A stretch of DNA of 64,000 bases. Origin: Actinacidiphila bryophytorum. GTDB lineage: Bacteria > Actinomycetota > Actinomycetes > Streptomycetales > Streptomycetaceae. A program made the position numbers and the translations under genes. This document shows positions 34,726 through 43,837 of this stretch, one piece after another. Location of the stretch: positions 1 through 64,000 of the forward strand of contig NZ_JAFFIX010000001.1 of NCBI RefSeq assembly GCF_016916835.1, read 5' to 3'. How positions within the stretch are numbered: position 1 is the stretch's first letter; each line of letters starts with the position of its first letter. The notes under the pieces were generated by a model that was given only the letters and a program-made list of their open reading frames with translations, made no database searches and was not told the DNA's origin.

Positions 34726-35906
34726 CCGACCAGCCGCAGCAGCCGGGCCGGCCGCCCGGCAACTCCGGGGCGTGGCAGCCCGTCCCGGGCGGCGGGGACT
34801 ACGACCCCGACCAGACCATGCACGTCTCCTTCGCCGCCCAGCTCCCGCCGGAGCCGCTCCCCGGCGAGGACCCGCTGATCGCGCACGGCCCGGTCGGCGA
34901 CTCCGACCCGGCCACGCAGTGGACGATCCCGGTGATAAGGGACGAGGCCGAGGGGGATTCGGGCGAGTACTCGGTCGGCGCCTTCACCTCCTCGTGGGAC
35001 CGGGCGCCCTCGCCCGCCGCGCCCACCCAGTCCTTCCCCGCCGGGATGTTCGGGCAGGGCGCGGCGGCGCAGGCCGCAGCCGCCCAGGCGCCCGCACCGG
35101 AGGCGGAGCAGCCCGCCGCGGAGCCGGAGGAGGGGCAGTGGGCCGCGTTCTCCGGCGGCGAGGCGCTGCCCTGGCAGCCGGTCGACCAGGCGGCGGCCGA
35201 GGCGGCGTGGTCCGCGGTCGTGGACGAGGTGCCGGACGCGGGCGCGGAAGAGGCCCCCCCGGCGGCCGAGGACGAGGAGCAGCCCGCCGCACTCGAGGAC
35301 GAGGCCGAGCTGGAGCCGGAGGCAGAACCCGAGCCCGAAGCCGAACCCGTCGAGGAGACCCGCAGCGAACACCCGCTGGCCTCCTACCAGTTGCGGGTCA
35401 ACGGCACCGACCGGCCGGTCACCGACGCCTGGCTCGGCGAGTCGCTGCTGTACGTGCTGCGCGAACGGCTTGGCCTGGCAGGCGCCAAGGACGGCTGCGA
35501 ACAGGGCGAGTGCGGTGCCTGCTCGGTGCAGGTGGACGGGCGGCTCGTCGCGTCCTGCCTGGTGCCCGCCGCCACCGCCGCGGGCAGCGAGGTCCGCACC
35601 GTCGAGGGCCTGTCCGCCGACGGCCGGCTCTCCGACGTGCAGCAGGCGCTGGTGGAATGCGGCGCCGTCCAGTGCGGCTTCTGCATCCCCGGCATGGCGA
35701 TGACCGTCCACGACCTGCTGGAAGGCAACCACCGCCCCACCGACCTGGAGACGCGGCAGGCCCTGTCGGGCAACCTGTGCCGCTGCTCCGGCTACCGCGG
35801 CGTGACCGAGGCGGTCCGCAAGGTCGTCGCCGACCGCGACGCGGAGGAACCGCAGCCCGCGCCCCGCATCCCCACCCAGTCCGGCCCCCCGGAGGCCGCC
35901 GTATGA
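34722..35906 (+). CDS. Xanthine dehydrogenase-like [2Fe-2S] subunit with long acidic N-terminal extension
   Basis: 394 aa from ATG 34722, overlapping the FAD gene. The last ~170 residues are the normal iron-sulfur subunit: plant-type cluster CEQGECGACSV with its fourth Cys in VASC, then a second cluster with CGFCIPG and CRCSGY, all cysteines present. The first ~220 residues are an added Pro/Ala/Glu-rich, strongly acidic, low-complexity region (AEEAPPAAEDEEQPAALEDE in part) with no counterpart in typical subunits. It is probably disordered and may mediate assembly or partner binding. Electrons should pass from the molybdenum centre through these clusters to FAD. Confidence 0.9.
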   Translation: MTDQPQQPGRPPGNSGAWQPVPGGGDYDPDQTMHVSFAAQLPPEPLPGEDPLIAHGPVGDSDPATQWTIPVIRDEAEGDSGEYSVGAFTSSWDRAPSPAAPTQSFPAGMFGQGAAAQAAAAQAPAPEAEQPAAEPEEGQWAAFSGGEALPWQPVDQAAAEAAWSAVVDEVPDAGAEEAPPAAEDEEQPAALEDEAELEPEAEPEPEAEPVEETRSEHPLASYQLRVNGTDRPVTDAWLGESLLYVLRERLGLAGAKDGCEQGECGACSVQVDGRLVASCLVPAATAAGSEVRTVEGLSADGRLSDVQQALVECGAVQCGFCIPGMAMTVHDLLEGNHRPTDLETRQALSGNLCRCSGYRGVTEAVRKVVADRDAEEPQPAPRIPTQSGPPEAAV

Positions 35907-35958
35907 CCCCACGAGCCGCGCGCCCGTCCCGCCCGCACCTGACAGGGGGAGGCGCGCG

Positions 35959-38265
35959 ATGAGCGTCATCGACGGGCCTGGGGCCGTCGCAGAGAGCCTG
36001 GCCGGCGGGGGCACCCCGCACGGCATCGGCAGCTCCCTGCCGTCCGCCGACGCGCCGGCGAAGACGCAGGGCACCTATCCGTACGCGGCCGACCTGTGGG
36101 CCGAGGGCCTGCTGTGGGCCGCGGTGCTGCGCTCGCCGTACCCGCACGCGCGGATCGTGCGGATCGACACGGCGGAGGCCGCCGCGATGCCCGGCGTGCG
36201 GGCCGTCGTCACGCACGAGGACGTGCCGGGCGACGCCATGCACGGGCGGCGGGTCGCCGACCGCCCGGTCTTCGCCAAGGACATGGTGCGCCACCACGGC
36301 GAGCCGATCGCCGCCGTCGCCGCCGACCACCCGGACACCGCACGGCTGGCGGCCGCCGCCATCCTGGTCGAGTACGAGGTGCTCGAACCCGTCACCGACC
36401 CGGAGAAGGCCTTCGCGGCCGAGCCGCTGCACCCCGACGGCAACCTGATCCGGCACATCCCGCTGCGCTTCGGCGACCCCGACGCCGTCGGCGAGGTCAT
36501 CGTCGAGGGCCTCTACCGGGTCGGCCGCCAGGACCCGGCCCCGATCGGCGCCGAGGCGGGCCTCGCGGTGCCGCGCCCCGACGGCGGCGTGGAGCTGTAC
36601 GTCGCCTCCACCGACCCGCACGCCGACCGCGACATCGCCGCCGCCTGCTTCGGCCTGGAGGCCGACCACGTCAAGGTCGTCGTCACCGGTGTGCCCGGCG
36701 CCCTCGGCGACCGCGAGGACTCCGGCATCCAGCTGCCGCTCGGCCTGCTGGCGCTGCGCACCGGCTGCCCGGTGAAGTTCGTCGCGACCCGCGAGGAGTC
36801 CTTCCTCGGCCACGCCCACCGGCACCCCACGCTGCTGCGCTACCGCCACCACGCCGACGCCGAGGGGCGGCTGGTCAAGGTCGAGGCGCAGATCCTGCTC
36901 GACGCGGGCGCCTACGCCGACGCCTCGTCCGACGCGCTCGCCGCCGCCGTGGCCTTCGCGGCCGGCCCCTACGTCGTCCCGCACGTCTTCGTCGAGGGCT
37001 GGGCCGTACGCACCAACAACCCGCCGTCCGGGCACGTACGCGGCGAAGGCGCCCTCCAGGTCTGCACGGCCTACGAGGGCCAGATGGACAAGCTCGCCGC
37101 CAAACTCGGCCTGGAACCGGCCGAGATCCGCATGCGCAACGTGCTGGCCACCGGCGACCTGCTGCCCACCGGGCAGACCGTCACCTGCCCCGCGCCCGTC
37201 GGTGAACTGCTCAAGGCGGTCCGCGACGCCGACCTGCCGCCGCTGCCCGACGGCGACGACGAGTCCCAGTGGCTGCTGCCCGGCGGCACCTCGGGCGCCG
37301 GCGAACCCGGCGCGGTGCGCCGCGGCGTCGGCTACGCGCTCGGCATGGTCCACGTGCTCGGCGCCGAGGGCACCGACGAGGTGTCCACCGCGACCGTCCG
37401 CGTCCACGACGGCCGCGCCACCGTCATCTGCGCCGCCGTCGAGACCGGCCAGGGCTTCACCACGCTGGCCCGGCAGATCGTGCAGGAGGTGCTGGGCGTC
37501 GAGGACGTCCGCGTGCTGCCCTCCGACACCGACCAGCCGCCCGCGGGGCCAGCCGCCCGCGGCCGGCACACCTGGGTCTCCGGCGGTGCCGTCGAGCGGG
37601 CCGCCAAGATGGTGCGCACCCAGCTGCTGCAGCCGCTCGCGGCCAAGTTCGGCATGTCGGTGGAGCTGCTGACCATCGCCGACGGGAAGATCACGTCCTA
37701 CGACGGCGTGCTGTCGACCACCGTCGCCGAGACGCTGGACGGCAAGGAGCTGTGGGCGACGGCGCAGTGCCGTCCCCATCCCACCGACCGGCTCGACGAC
37801 ACCGGGCAGGGCGACGCCTTCGTCGGCCTGACCTTCTGCGCGATCCGCGCGGTCGTCGACGTCGACATCGAACTCGGCGCGGTGCGCGTCGTGGAGCTGG
37901 CCGTCGCCCAGGACGTCGGCCGCGTCCTCAACCCCCGGCAGCTCGCCGCCCGCATCGAGGCCGGCGTCACCCAGGGCGTCGGCCTGGCCCTCATGGAGGA
38001 CCTGCGCGCCCCCCGCGGCGTCGTCAAACGCCCCAGCCTCACCGGTTACGCCCTCCCGACGGCACTCGACGCGCCCGACGTGCGCATCGTCAAACTCGTC
38101 GAGGAACGCGATGTCGTCGCCCCGTTCGGGGCCAAGGCGGTCAGCGCCGTGCCCGTCGTGACCGCCCCCGCCGCGGTGGCCTCCGCGGTCCGCGCGGCCA
38201 CCGGCCGCCCCGTCTCCCGCCTCCCCATCCGCCCCCAGGCGGCCATCGTCAAACCCCAGACCTGA
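35959..38265 (+). CDS. Xanthine dehydrogenase-family molybdopterin-binding subunit lacking the canonical catalytic Glu
   Basis: 768 aa, AGGGGGAGG six bases before ATG 35959. Aldehyde-oxidase/xanthine-dehydrogenase fold: AAVLRSPYPHARI, VRHHGEPIAAVAAD, ATREESFLGH..HP, VRGEGALQV, ETGQGFTTLARQIVQE, VDVDIELGAVRV and AVAQDVGRVLNP. Two cofactor/catalytic motifs differ from the family norm. GAFGGKE is GALGDRED (residues 247-254), and the C-terminal G-x-G-E that supplies the active-site Glu reads GAKAVSAVP, with Ala730 at the Glu position. The protein may use different chemistry or be catalytically dead. Third gene of the operon, 52 bases after the FeS gene. Confidence 0.88.
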   Translation: MSVIDGPGAVAESLAGGGTPHGIGSSLPSADAPAKTQGTYPYAADLWAEGLLWAAVLRSPYPHARIVRIDTAEAAAMPGVRAVVTHEDVPGDAMHGRRVADRPVFAKDMVRHHGEPIAAVAADHPDTARLAAAAILVEYEVLEPVTDPEKAFAAEPLHPDGNLIRHIPLRFGDPDAVGEVIVEGLYRVGRQDPAPIGAEAGLAVPRPDGGVELYVASTDPHADRDIAAACFGLEADHVKVVVTGVPGALGDREDSGIQLPLGLLALRTGCPVKFVATREESFLGHAHRHPTLLRYRHHADAEGRLVKVEAQILLDAGAYADASSDALAAAVAFAAGPYVVPHVFVEGWAVRTNNPPSGHVRGEGALQVCTAYEGQMDKLAAKLGLEPAEIRMRNVLATGDLLPTGQTVTCPAPVGELLKAVRDADLPPLPDGDDESQWLLPGGTSGAGEPGAVRRGVGYALGMVHVLGAEGTDEVSTATVRVHDGRATVICAAVETGQGFTTLARQIVQEVLGVEDVRVLPSDTDQPPAGPAARGRHTWVSGGAVERAAKMVRTQLLQPLAAKFGMSVELLTIADGKITSYDGVLSTTVAETLDGKELWATAQCRPHPTDRLDDTGQGDAFVGLTFCAIRAVVDVDIELGAVRVVELAVAQDVGRVLNPRQLAARIEAGVTQGVGLALMEDLRAPRGVVKRPSLTGYALPTALDAPDVRIVKLVEERDVVAPFGAKAVSAVPVVTAPAAVASAVRAATGRPVSRLPIRPQAAIVKPQT

Positions 38266-38704
38266 CCCGCCGGTGGCTCGGCGGGGGGCTCCCCTTCCGC
38301 AGGTGGGCACCTGACCTGCGGCTGCCGCCGCGCGGGCTGCCTCTTCGGCGGAGCCAAGCCCACACCGGGGCGCGGGTCGTCTCCGTCCGAAGGGGGCTGT
38401 TCGGTCCGTGCCGGACCACCGGCCGGTGGTGGGCTGGTCGCGCAGTTTCCCGCGCCCCTGAAAAACGCTCACCCTCTGGCGGCAGAGGGCACCCCCTCGC
38501 GGGCGCGCGGTCACATGGCGACGGACCGCCACCACATCAGGGGCGCGGGGAACTGCGCGCTCAGCCCCCACCCACGCGCGGGTCGTCTCCGTCCGAAAGG
38601 GGCTGATTCTGTCGGAGACGGACCACCGGCCGGTGGTGGGCTGGTCGCGCAGTTCCCCGCGCCCCTGCCGGGGCGCCGTCCTGCGTAAGGGTGCTGCGGG
38701 GCGG
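38266..38704. repeat. Intergenic repeat mosaic 4 (no gene)
   Basis: Two near-identical copies of the unit GCGCGGGTCGTCTCCGTCCGAA...GGACCACCGGCCGGTGGTGGGCTGGTCGCGCAGTT (about 38360-38445 and 38575-38655). Between them lie CCCTGAAAAACGCTCACCCT (38456-38475) and the inverted core GGGGCGCGGGGAACTGCGCG (38539-38558). No credible ORF. Confidence 0.78.
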
Positions 38705-39460
38705 TCAGAGGGCGAGGCCGGCGGCCAGGGAGCGTACCGAGGCCAGGGCCTCGGTGTGGAGGGCGCCGCCGAAGGTGATGCGGGTGGCGCCGAGGACGCC
38801 GAGCTCGCGCGGCGAGAGGGTGCCCGGTTTGCACAGGGCGTTCAAAGGAACGCCCACCGCATCGGCGAGGATCCCCAGATGCGTCGCCGGCGCAAGGATC
38901 GGATACACGCAGTCCGCCCCCGCGGCAGCGTAGAGCCGGCCCCGGTCGACGGCTTCTGCGGGCGTCCGCCCGCCCCGCAGATACGTGTCGACGCGCGCGT
39001 TCACCACGAGCGCGGAGCCGGCCGCGGCGCGCACCGCCGCGAGGCGGTCGGCCTGCCGCGCGGGTTCGACGAGCGCGCCGGTGGCCGGGTCGGAGTCCTC
39101 CAGGTTGCACCCGGCGGCCCCGGCCTCCAGGAGGCGTTCGACCAGCTCCGCGGCGGGCAGGGCGTAACCTGCCTCGACGTCCGCGGTGACGGGCACGTCG
39201 ACGGCCCGCGTGATGCGGCGGATCGCCGCGAACATCTCGTCGGGCGGTGTGCCCTCGCCGTCGTCGTAGCCGAGCGACGCGGAGACCCCCGCGCTGGGCG
39301 TGGCCAGCGCGGGAAAGCCCGCGTCCGCGAAGACCCGCGCGCTGGCCGCGTCCCACGGCCCGGGCAGCACGAGCGGGTCGCCCGGCTTCCGCCCGTGGTG
39401 CAGCGCCCGCAGCACGTCCGCGCCCGTACCGACCGGTGTGTGTTCCGTCTCCTGCGTCAT
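38705..39460 (-). CDS. Isocitrate lyase/phosphoenolpyruvate mutase family protein
   Basis: 251 aa from ATG 39460. PEP-mutase/isocitrate-lyase barrel: VLPGPWDAASARVFADAGFPALATPSAGVSAS, the metal/substrate segment TADVEAGYA, NLEDSDP and NARVDTYLRGG. The family's catalytic Cys loop (KKCGH of isocitrate lyase) is not present, as usual for this subgroup, which may act as a C-C lyase on oxaloacetate- or methylisocitrate-like substrates. Reaction not assignable. A tRNA gene lies just upstream on the same strand. Confidence 0.85.
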   Translation of the reverse strand: MTQETEHTPVGTGADVLRALHHGRKPGDPLVLPGPWDAASARVFADAGFPALATPSAGVSASLGYDDGEGTPPDEMFAAIRRITRAVDVPVTADVEAGYALPAAELVERLLEAGAAGCNLEDSDPATGALVEPARQADRLAAVRAAAGSALVVNARVDTYLRGGRTPAEAVDRGRLYAAAGADCVYPILAPATHLGILADAVGVPLNALCKPGTLSPRELGVLGATRITFGGALHTEALASVRSLAAGLAL

Positions 39461-39530
39461 GTGCCCGACGGTACGGGCTCGGGAGCCGCCGCGGCTGTGC
39501 CACTCGGCGGCCGGATATGTGGGCCAATCC

Positions 39531-39605
39531 TGGAGGCCGTGACCGGATTCGAACCGGTGTGTCTCGCTTTGCAGACGAGTCCCTGAACCACTCGGGCACA
39601 CGGCC
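39531..39605 (-). tRNA. tRNA-Cys (anticodon GCA)
   Basis: On the minus strand the acceptor GGCCGTG (39605-39599) pairs with CACGGCC (39541-39535). The discriminator is T at 39534, as expected for Cys, and CCA is encoded at 39533-39531. The anticodon arm CTCGT-CTGCAAA-GCGAG gives anticodon GCA. The T-arm CCGGTTCGAATCCGG is perfect. Confidence 0.95.
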
Positions 39606-39783
39606 GTGTGCGTCGTGGTTCGACGATGGCGGGTGCGGGGCGGCGCCGTCAACGGTGCGGGCAGGCGTGCCACATGACTGCCATACGCCGTTCACAAACG
39701 GCGGAGGTCGTAGGACGGAAGGCCGACCGGGGTACGGTCTCGCGGCAGGGGTGAAATGCCGTGTTGCCCCTTACGCTGGGCCG

Positions 39784-41247
39784 GTGACCGTAGCTGATGA
39801 GGAGACCGCGAAGCGCCTGCTGCCCGAGGAGGGGACGGGCGGCATCCTGGACCGCGAGTACCGCGCGCTGACCCTCGGGATCGTGTCGGTGGTGCTGCTG
39901 GTGGCGTTCGAGGCCACCGCCGTGAGCACCGCGATGCCCATCGCGGCCCGCGAACTGCACGGCCTGGGGCTGTACGCCTTCGGCTTCTCCGGCTACTTCA
40001 CCACCTCGCTGCTTGCCATGGTCGTCAGCGGCCAGTGGTGCGACCGCAGCGGGCCGCTGGCGCCGCTGACCGCCGGGATCGCCGCCTTCGCGGCCGGGCT
40101 CGTGGTGAGCGGAACGGCCGGCGCGATGGGGGTGTTCGTCCTGGGTCGCGCCGTGCAGGGCTTCGGCGGCGGGCTGGTGATCGTCGCACTGTACGTGGTG
40201 GTGGGCCTGGCCTACCCCGAGCGGCTGCGGCCCTCGGTGATGGCCTCCTTCGCCGCGTCCTGGGTCGTGCCGTCGATCGTCGGGCCGCTGGTGTCGGGCA
40301 CGGTGACCGAGCAACTCGGGTGGCGCTGGGTCTTCCTGGCGATCCCCGTGCTGGTGGTGCTGCCGCTCGCGGTCATGCTGCCCGCGGTGCGCCGCACGGT
40401 GGCCGGGCCCGGGCGCGAGGCCGCCGGGCCGCGGCCCGGCATGGACGGGCGGCGGCTGTGGCTGGCCGTCGCGCTCGCCGGGGGAGCGGCGCTGCTGCAG
40501 TACGCGGGCCAGGACCTGCGGCCGCTGTCCGCGGTCCCGGCAGCGGCCGGGGCCGCGCTGCTCGTGCCGGCCGCGCGCCGGCTGCTGCCCGCAGGCACCT
40601 TCCGGGCGGCCCGCGGGCTGCCCGCCGTGGTACTGATGCGCGGGCTCGCGTCCGGGACCTTCGCCGCCGCCGAGACCTTCATCCCGCTGATGCTGGTCAC
40701 CCAGCGCGGGCTGTCCGCGACGATGGCCGGCCTGTCGCTGGCCGGCGGCGGGCTCACCTGGGCGCTGGGCTCGTACCTGCAGGCCAGGCCGCGGTTCGCG
40801 CCGGTGCGCGAGCGACTGGTGCCGGTGGGGATGGGGCTGACCGCCACGGCCATCGCGCTGGTGCCGCTGGTCCTGGTGCACGCGGTGCCCGTGTGGGTCG
40901 TGGCCGCCGGATGGTGCCTGGCCGGCATGGGCATGGGCATGGTCATCGCGACGCTGACGGTGCTCATGATGGGCGTGTCACGCCCGCAGGACACCGGTAC
41001 GAACTCCGCGGCGCTGCAGGTGTCCGACGCGCTCGGCCAGGTCGTCTTCGTCGGCGCGGCGGGAACGGCCTTCGCCGCGCTCGGGGGCGGCTCCCTCGCC
41101 TCTTCCGCCCACGCGGCCGTGACCCACCACCCTGTTGCCTTCGCCGGCGTCTTCCTCCCGGCCGCCGCACTCGCCTCGGCGGCGGCCCTCATAGCCACCC
41201 GCCTCCGTCCCCAGGGCGCCATTGCCCCCGAGGGCGAGCGTTTTTAG
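39784..41247 (+). CDS. MFS drug-efflux-type transporter
   Basis: 487 aa from GTG 39784. TACGCT at 39772-39777 sits six bases before the start, so the message is probably leaderless. Twelve to fourteen helices. It starts LTLGIVSVVLLVAFEATAVSTAMPIAARELHG and carries the MFS motif near WCDRSGPLAPL (loop 2-3) and RAVQGFGGGLVIVALYVVVG (motif C-like region). Resembles proton-driven multidrug exporters of the DHA2 type. Substrate unknown and no regulator adjacent. Confidence 0.85.
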   Translation: MTVADEETAKRLLPEEGTGGILDREYRALTLGIVSVVLLVAFEATAVSTAMPIAARELHGLGLYAFGFSGYFTTSLLAMVVSGQWCDRSGPLAPLTAGIAAFAAGLVVSGTAGAMGVFVLGRAVQGFGGGLVIVALYVVVGLAYPERLRPSVMASFAASWVVPSIVGPLVSGTVTEQLGWRWVFLAIPVLVVLPLAVMLPAVRRTVAGPGREAAGPRPGMDGRRLWLAVALAGGAALLQYAGQDLRPLSAVPAAAGAALLVPAARRLLPAGTFRAARGLPAVVLMRGLASGTFAAAETFIPLMLVTQRGLSATMAGLSLAGGGLTWALGSYLQARPRFAPVRERLVPVGMGLTATAIALVPLVLVHAVPVWVVAAGWCLAGMGMGMVIATLTVLMMGVSRPQDTGTNSAALQVSDALGQVVFVGAAGTAFAALGGGSLASSAHAAVTHHPVAFAGVFLPAAALASAAALIATRLRPQGAIAPEGERF

Positions 41248-41805
41248 GGGCGCGGGGAACTGCGCGCTCAGCCCCCACCCACGCGCGGGTCGTCACTGTC
41301 CCGAAGGGGCTCTTCGGTCCGTGCCGGACCACCGGCCGGTGGGGGCTGGGCGCGCAGTTCCTCCCCCAGAGCTTCGCCTGGGGGTACCCCCAGCGCCACC
41401 TGGATGTGGTGGCGGTTTCGTCGCGACACGACGGCCGGTGGGGGCTGGGCGCGCAGTTCCCCGCGCCCCTGATGGCTGGCCCAGCCGCGGAGGCGCCCCG
41501 CGCGCCTGGTGGTTCGGTCCAGCCGCGGAGGCGCCCCGCGCGTGCACGCGGCGTCAGCCGCAGATCAGGTGCGGCCCCGCGCGCCTGTGGGTTCCCCCCT
41601 TGCCGAAGGGGAGCCGTACAGCCGCCGCGGGCGGCGGAAGTGCGACCTCTGCGGAAGAGGGGCCGTGTGAGATGCATCGCAGCCCCGCCGAGGCGGGGCG
41701 CGGCGGCGGGCCTTGCGGCCCGCTGCCGGTAGGCTGAGGCGGTTTTCGTACGGGCCGTGCCGCCGGGACGTGGGGGCGGCCGCCGCCCTACCCTCACCGG
41801 AGACC
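41248..41805. repeat. Intergenic repeat mosaic 5 (no gene)
   Basis: Begins right at the MFS stop codon with GGGGCGCGGGGAACTGCGCG (41248-41267). It continues with GCGGGTCGTCACTGTCCCGAAGGGGC, the GGACCACCGGCCGGTGGGGGCTGGGCGCGCAGTT unit (41325-41360), CCCCCAGAGCTTCGCCTGGGGGTACCCCCAGCGCC (41363-41397), and again the core (41443-41470). From 41480 to 41560 a short AGCCGCGGAGGCGCCCCGCG repeat occurs twice. No credible ORF. Confidence 0.78.
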
Positions 41806-43593
41806 GTGACTACCACCGCCTCGCACCCCCACCATTTGTCTCCCGCCTTCCCGGGCCGCGCGCCCTGGGGTACGGCCAACAAGCTGCGGGCCTGGCAGCA
41901 GGGGGCCATCGACGCCTATGTCGCGCGCCAGCCGCGGGACTTCCTGGCGGTGGCGACCCCTGGCGCGGGCAAGACGACGTTCGCGCTGTCGCTCGCGTCG
42001 TACCTGCTGCACAACCACCTGGTGCAGCAGATCACCGTGGTCGCGCCGACCGAGCACCTGAAGACGCAGTGGGCGGATGCGGCGGCGCGGATAGGGATCC
42101 GGCTGGACCCGCAGTACAGCGCGGGTCCCGTGGGGCGCGAATACCACGGCGTCGCGGTGACGTACGCCGGCGTGGGGGTGCGGCCGATGCTGCACCGCAA
42201 CCGGTGCGAGCAGCGCAAGACGCTGGTGATCCTGGACGAGATCCACCACGCGGGGGACAGCAAGTCGTGGGGTGAGGCGTGCCTGGAGGCGTTCGACCCG
42301 GCGACGCGGCGGCTGGCGCTGACCGGGACGCCGTTCAGGTCGGACACCAACCCGATCCCGTTCGTGGCGTACGAGGAGGGCAACGACGGCATCCGGCGCA
42401 GTTCCGCGGACTACACCTACGGGTACGGCAACGCGCTCGCGGACGGTGTCGTCCGCCCGGTGATCTTCCTGTCGTACAGCGGCAACATGCGCTGGCGCAC
42501 CAAGGCGGGCGACGAGATCGCGGCCCGGCTCGGCGAGCCGATGACGAAGGACGCGACCGGCCAGGCGTGGCGCACCGCGCTGTCGCCGACCGGCGACTGG
42601 ATCCCCAACGTGCTCAAGTCGGCCGACCAGCGGCTGACCGAGGTCCGCAAGGGCATTCCGGACGCGGGCGGCCTGGTCATCGCCACCGACCAGGACTCGG
42701 CCCGCGCGTACGCGAAGCTGCTGCGGGAGCTGACCGGTCACAAGCCGACCGTGGTGCTGTCGGACGACACGGGCGCGTCCAAGCGGATCGAGGAGTTCAG
42801 CGCCTCGGACGACCGCTGGATGGTCGCGGTGCGGATGGTCTCGGAGGGCGTGGACGTACCGCGGCTCGCGGTCGGGGTGTACGCGACGACGATCTCGACG
42901 CCGCTGTTCTTCGCGCAGGCGGTGGGCCGTTTCGTACGGTCGCGGCGGCGCGGCGAGACCGCGTCGGTGTTCGTGCCGACGATCCCGATGCTGCTGGAGT
43001 TCGCCAACGAGATGGAGGTCGAGCGCGACCACGTGCTCGACAAGCCGAAGAAGGGCGGCGAGGAGGACCCCTTCGCCGAGGAGGACCAGCTGCTGGCCGA
43101 CGCGGAGAAGGCCGAGGACGAGGCCACAGAGGACGACCAACTGCCCTTCGAGGCACTGGAGTCCGACGCGGTCTTCGACCGGGTCCTCTACGACGGGGCC
43201 GAGTTCGGCATGCAGGCGCACCCGGGCAGCGAGGAGGAGCAGGACTACCTCGGCATCCCCGGGCTGCTGGAGCCCGACCAGGTGCAGATACTGCTGCAGC
43301 GGCGGCAGGCCCGGCAGATCGCGCACAGCAGGAAGAAGCCGGACGAGGAGGCGGACCTGCTGGAACTGCCCGCGGACCGGCGCCCGGTCGTCTCGCACCG
43401 CCAGCTGCTGGAGCTGCGAAAACAGTTGAACACCCTGGTGGCCGCGTACAACCATCAGAGCGGCAAGCCGCACGGCGTGATCCACACCGAACTGCGCCGG
43501 GTCTGCGGGGGACCGCCGAGCGCCGAGGCGACCGCGGGGCAGCTCGGCGAACGGATCAAGAAGGTGCAGGAGTGGGCCACCCGAATGCGGTGA
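41806..43593 (+). CDS. DEAD/DEAH-box superfamily 2 helicase
   Basis: 595 aa from GTG 41806 (GGAG upstream). Motif I ATPGAGKTTFA, motif II LDEIHHAG (DEIH), motif III ALTGTPF, then the second RecA domain with VRMVSEGVDVPRLAVGVYAT (motif V) and QAVGRFVRSRR (motif VI). The C-terminal ~180 residues are an acidic, coiled region typical of this actinobacterial helicase. Nucleic-acid unwinding or remodelling is expected; specific role unknown. Single gene on the plus strand; an IclR regulator follows after 244 bases. Confidence 0.9.
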   Translation: MTTTASHPHHLSPAFPGRAPWGTANKLRAWQQGAIDAYVARQPRDFLAVATPGAGKTTFALSLASYLLHNHLVQQITVVAPTEHLKTQWADAAARIGIRLDPQYSAGPVGREYHGVAVTYAGVGVRPMLHRNRCEQRKTLVILDEIHHAGDSKSWGEACLEAFDPATRRLALTGTPFRSDTNPIPFVAYEEGNDGIRRSSADYTYGYGNALADGVVRPVIFLSYSGNMRWRTKAGDEIAARLGEPMTKDATGQAWRTALSPTGDWIPNVLKSADQRLTEVRKGIPDAGGLVIATDQDSARAYAKLLRELTGHKPTVVLSDDTGASKRIEEFSASDDRWMVAVRMVSEGVDVPRLAVGVYATTISTPLFFAQAVGRFVRSRRRGETASVFVPTIPMLLEFANEMEVERDHVLDKPKKGGEEDPFAEEDQLLADAEKAEDEATEDDQLPFEALESDAVFDRVLYDGAEFGMQAHPGSEEEQDYLGIPGLLEPDQVQILLQRRQARQIAHSRKKPDEEADLLELPADRRPVVSHRQLLELRKQLNTLVAAYNHQSGKPHGVIHTELRRVCGGPPSAEATAGQLGERIKKVQEWATRMR

Positions 43594-43837
43594 TTTCCGC
43601 TGTGTTACACGGATATGACAGGCGACCACGCGTCACCGGACCGCCCGGATTGTGGACGGCCTCTTCCGCTGAGCGGTACATCCTCGCTACCGTGCCGATC
43701 ACGCACGCGCCGTGGCAGAGCCGCCGCGGAGCGCAGCCGGTAAGCCGACAACCGGCGGCCTCTCCGCGCACTGCCGCGGGACCGGTGGTGCGTCGTCTCC
43801 GTGACAAGCGCCGCCGATTCTATGAGGAGGGGGCGTC

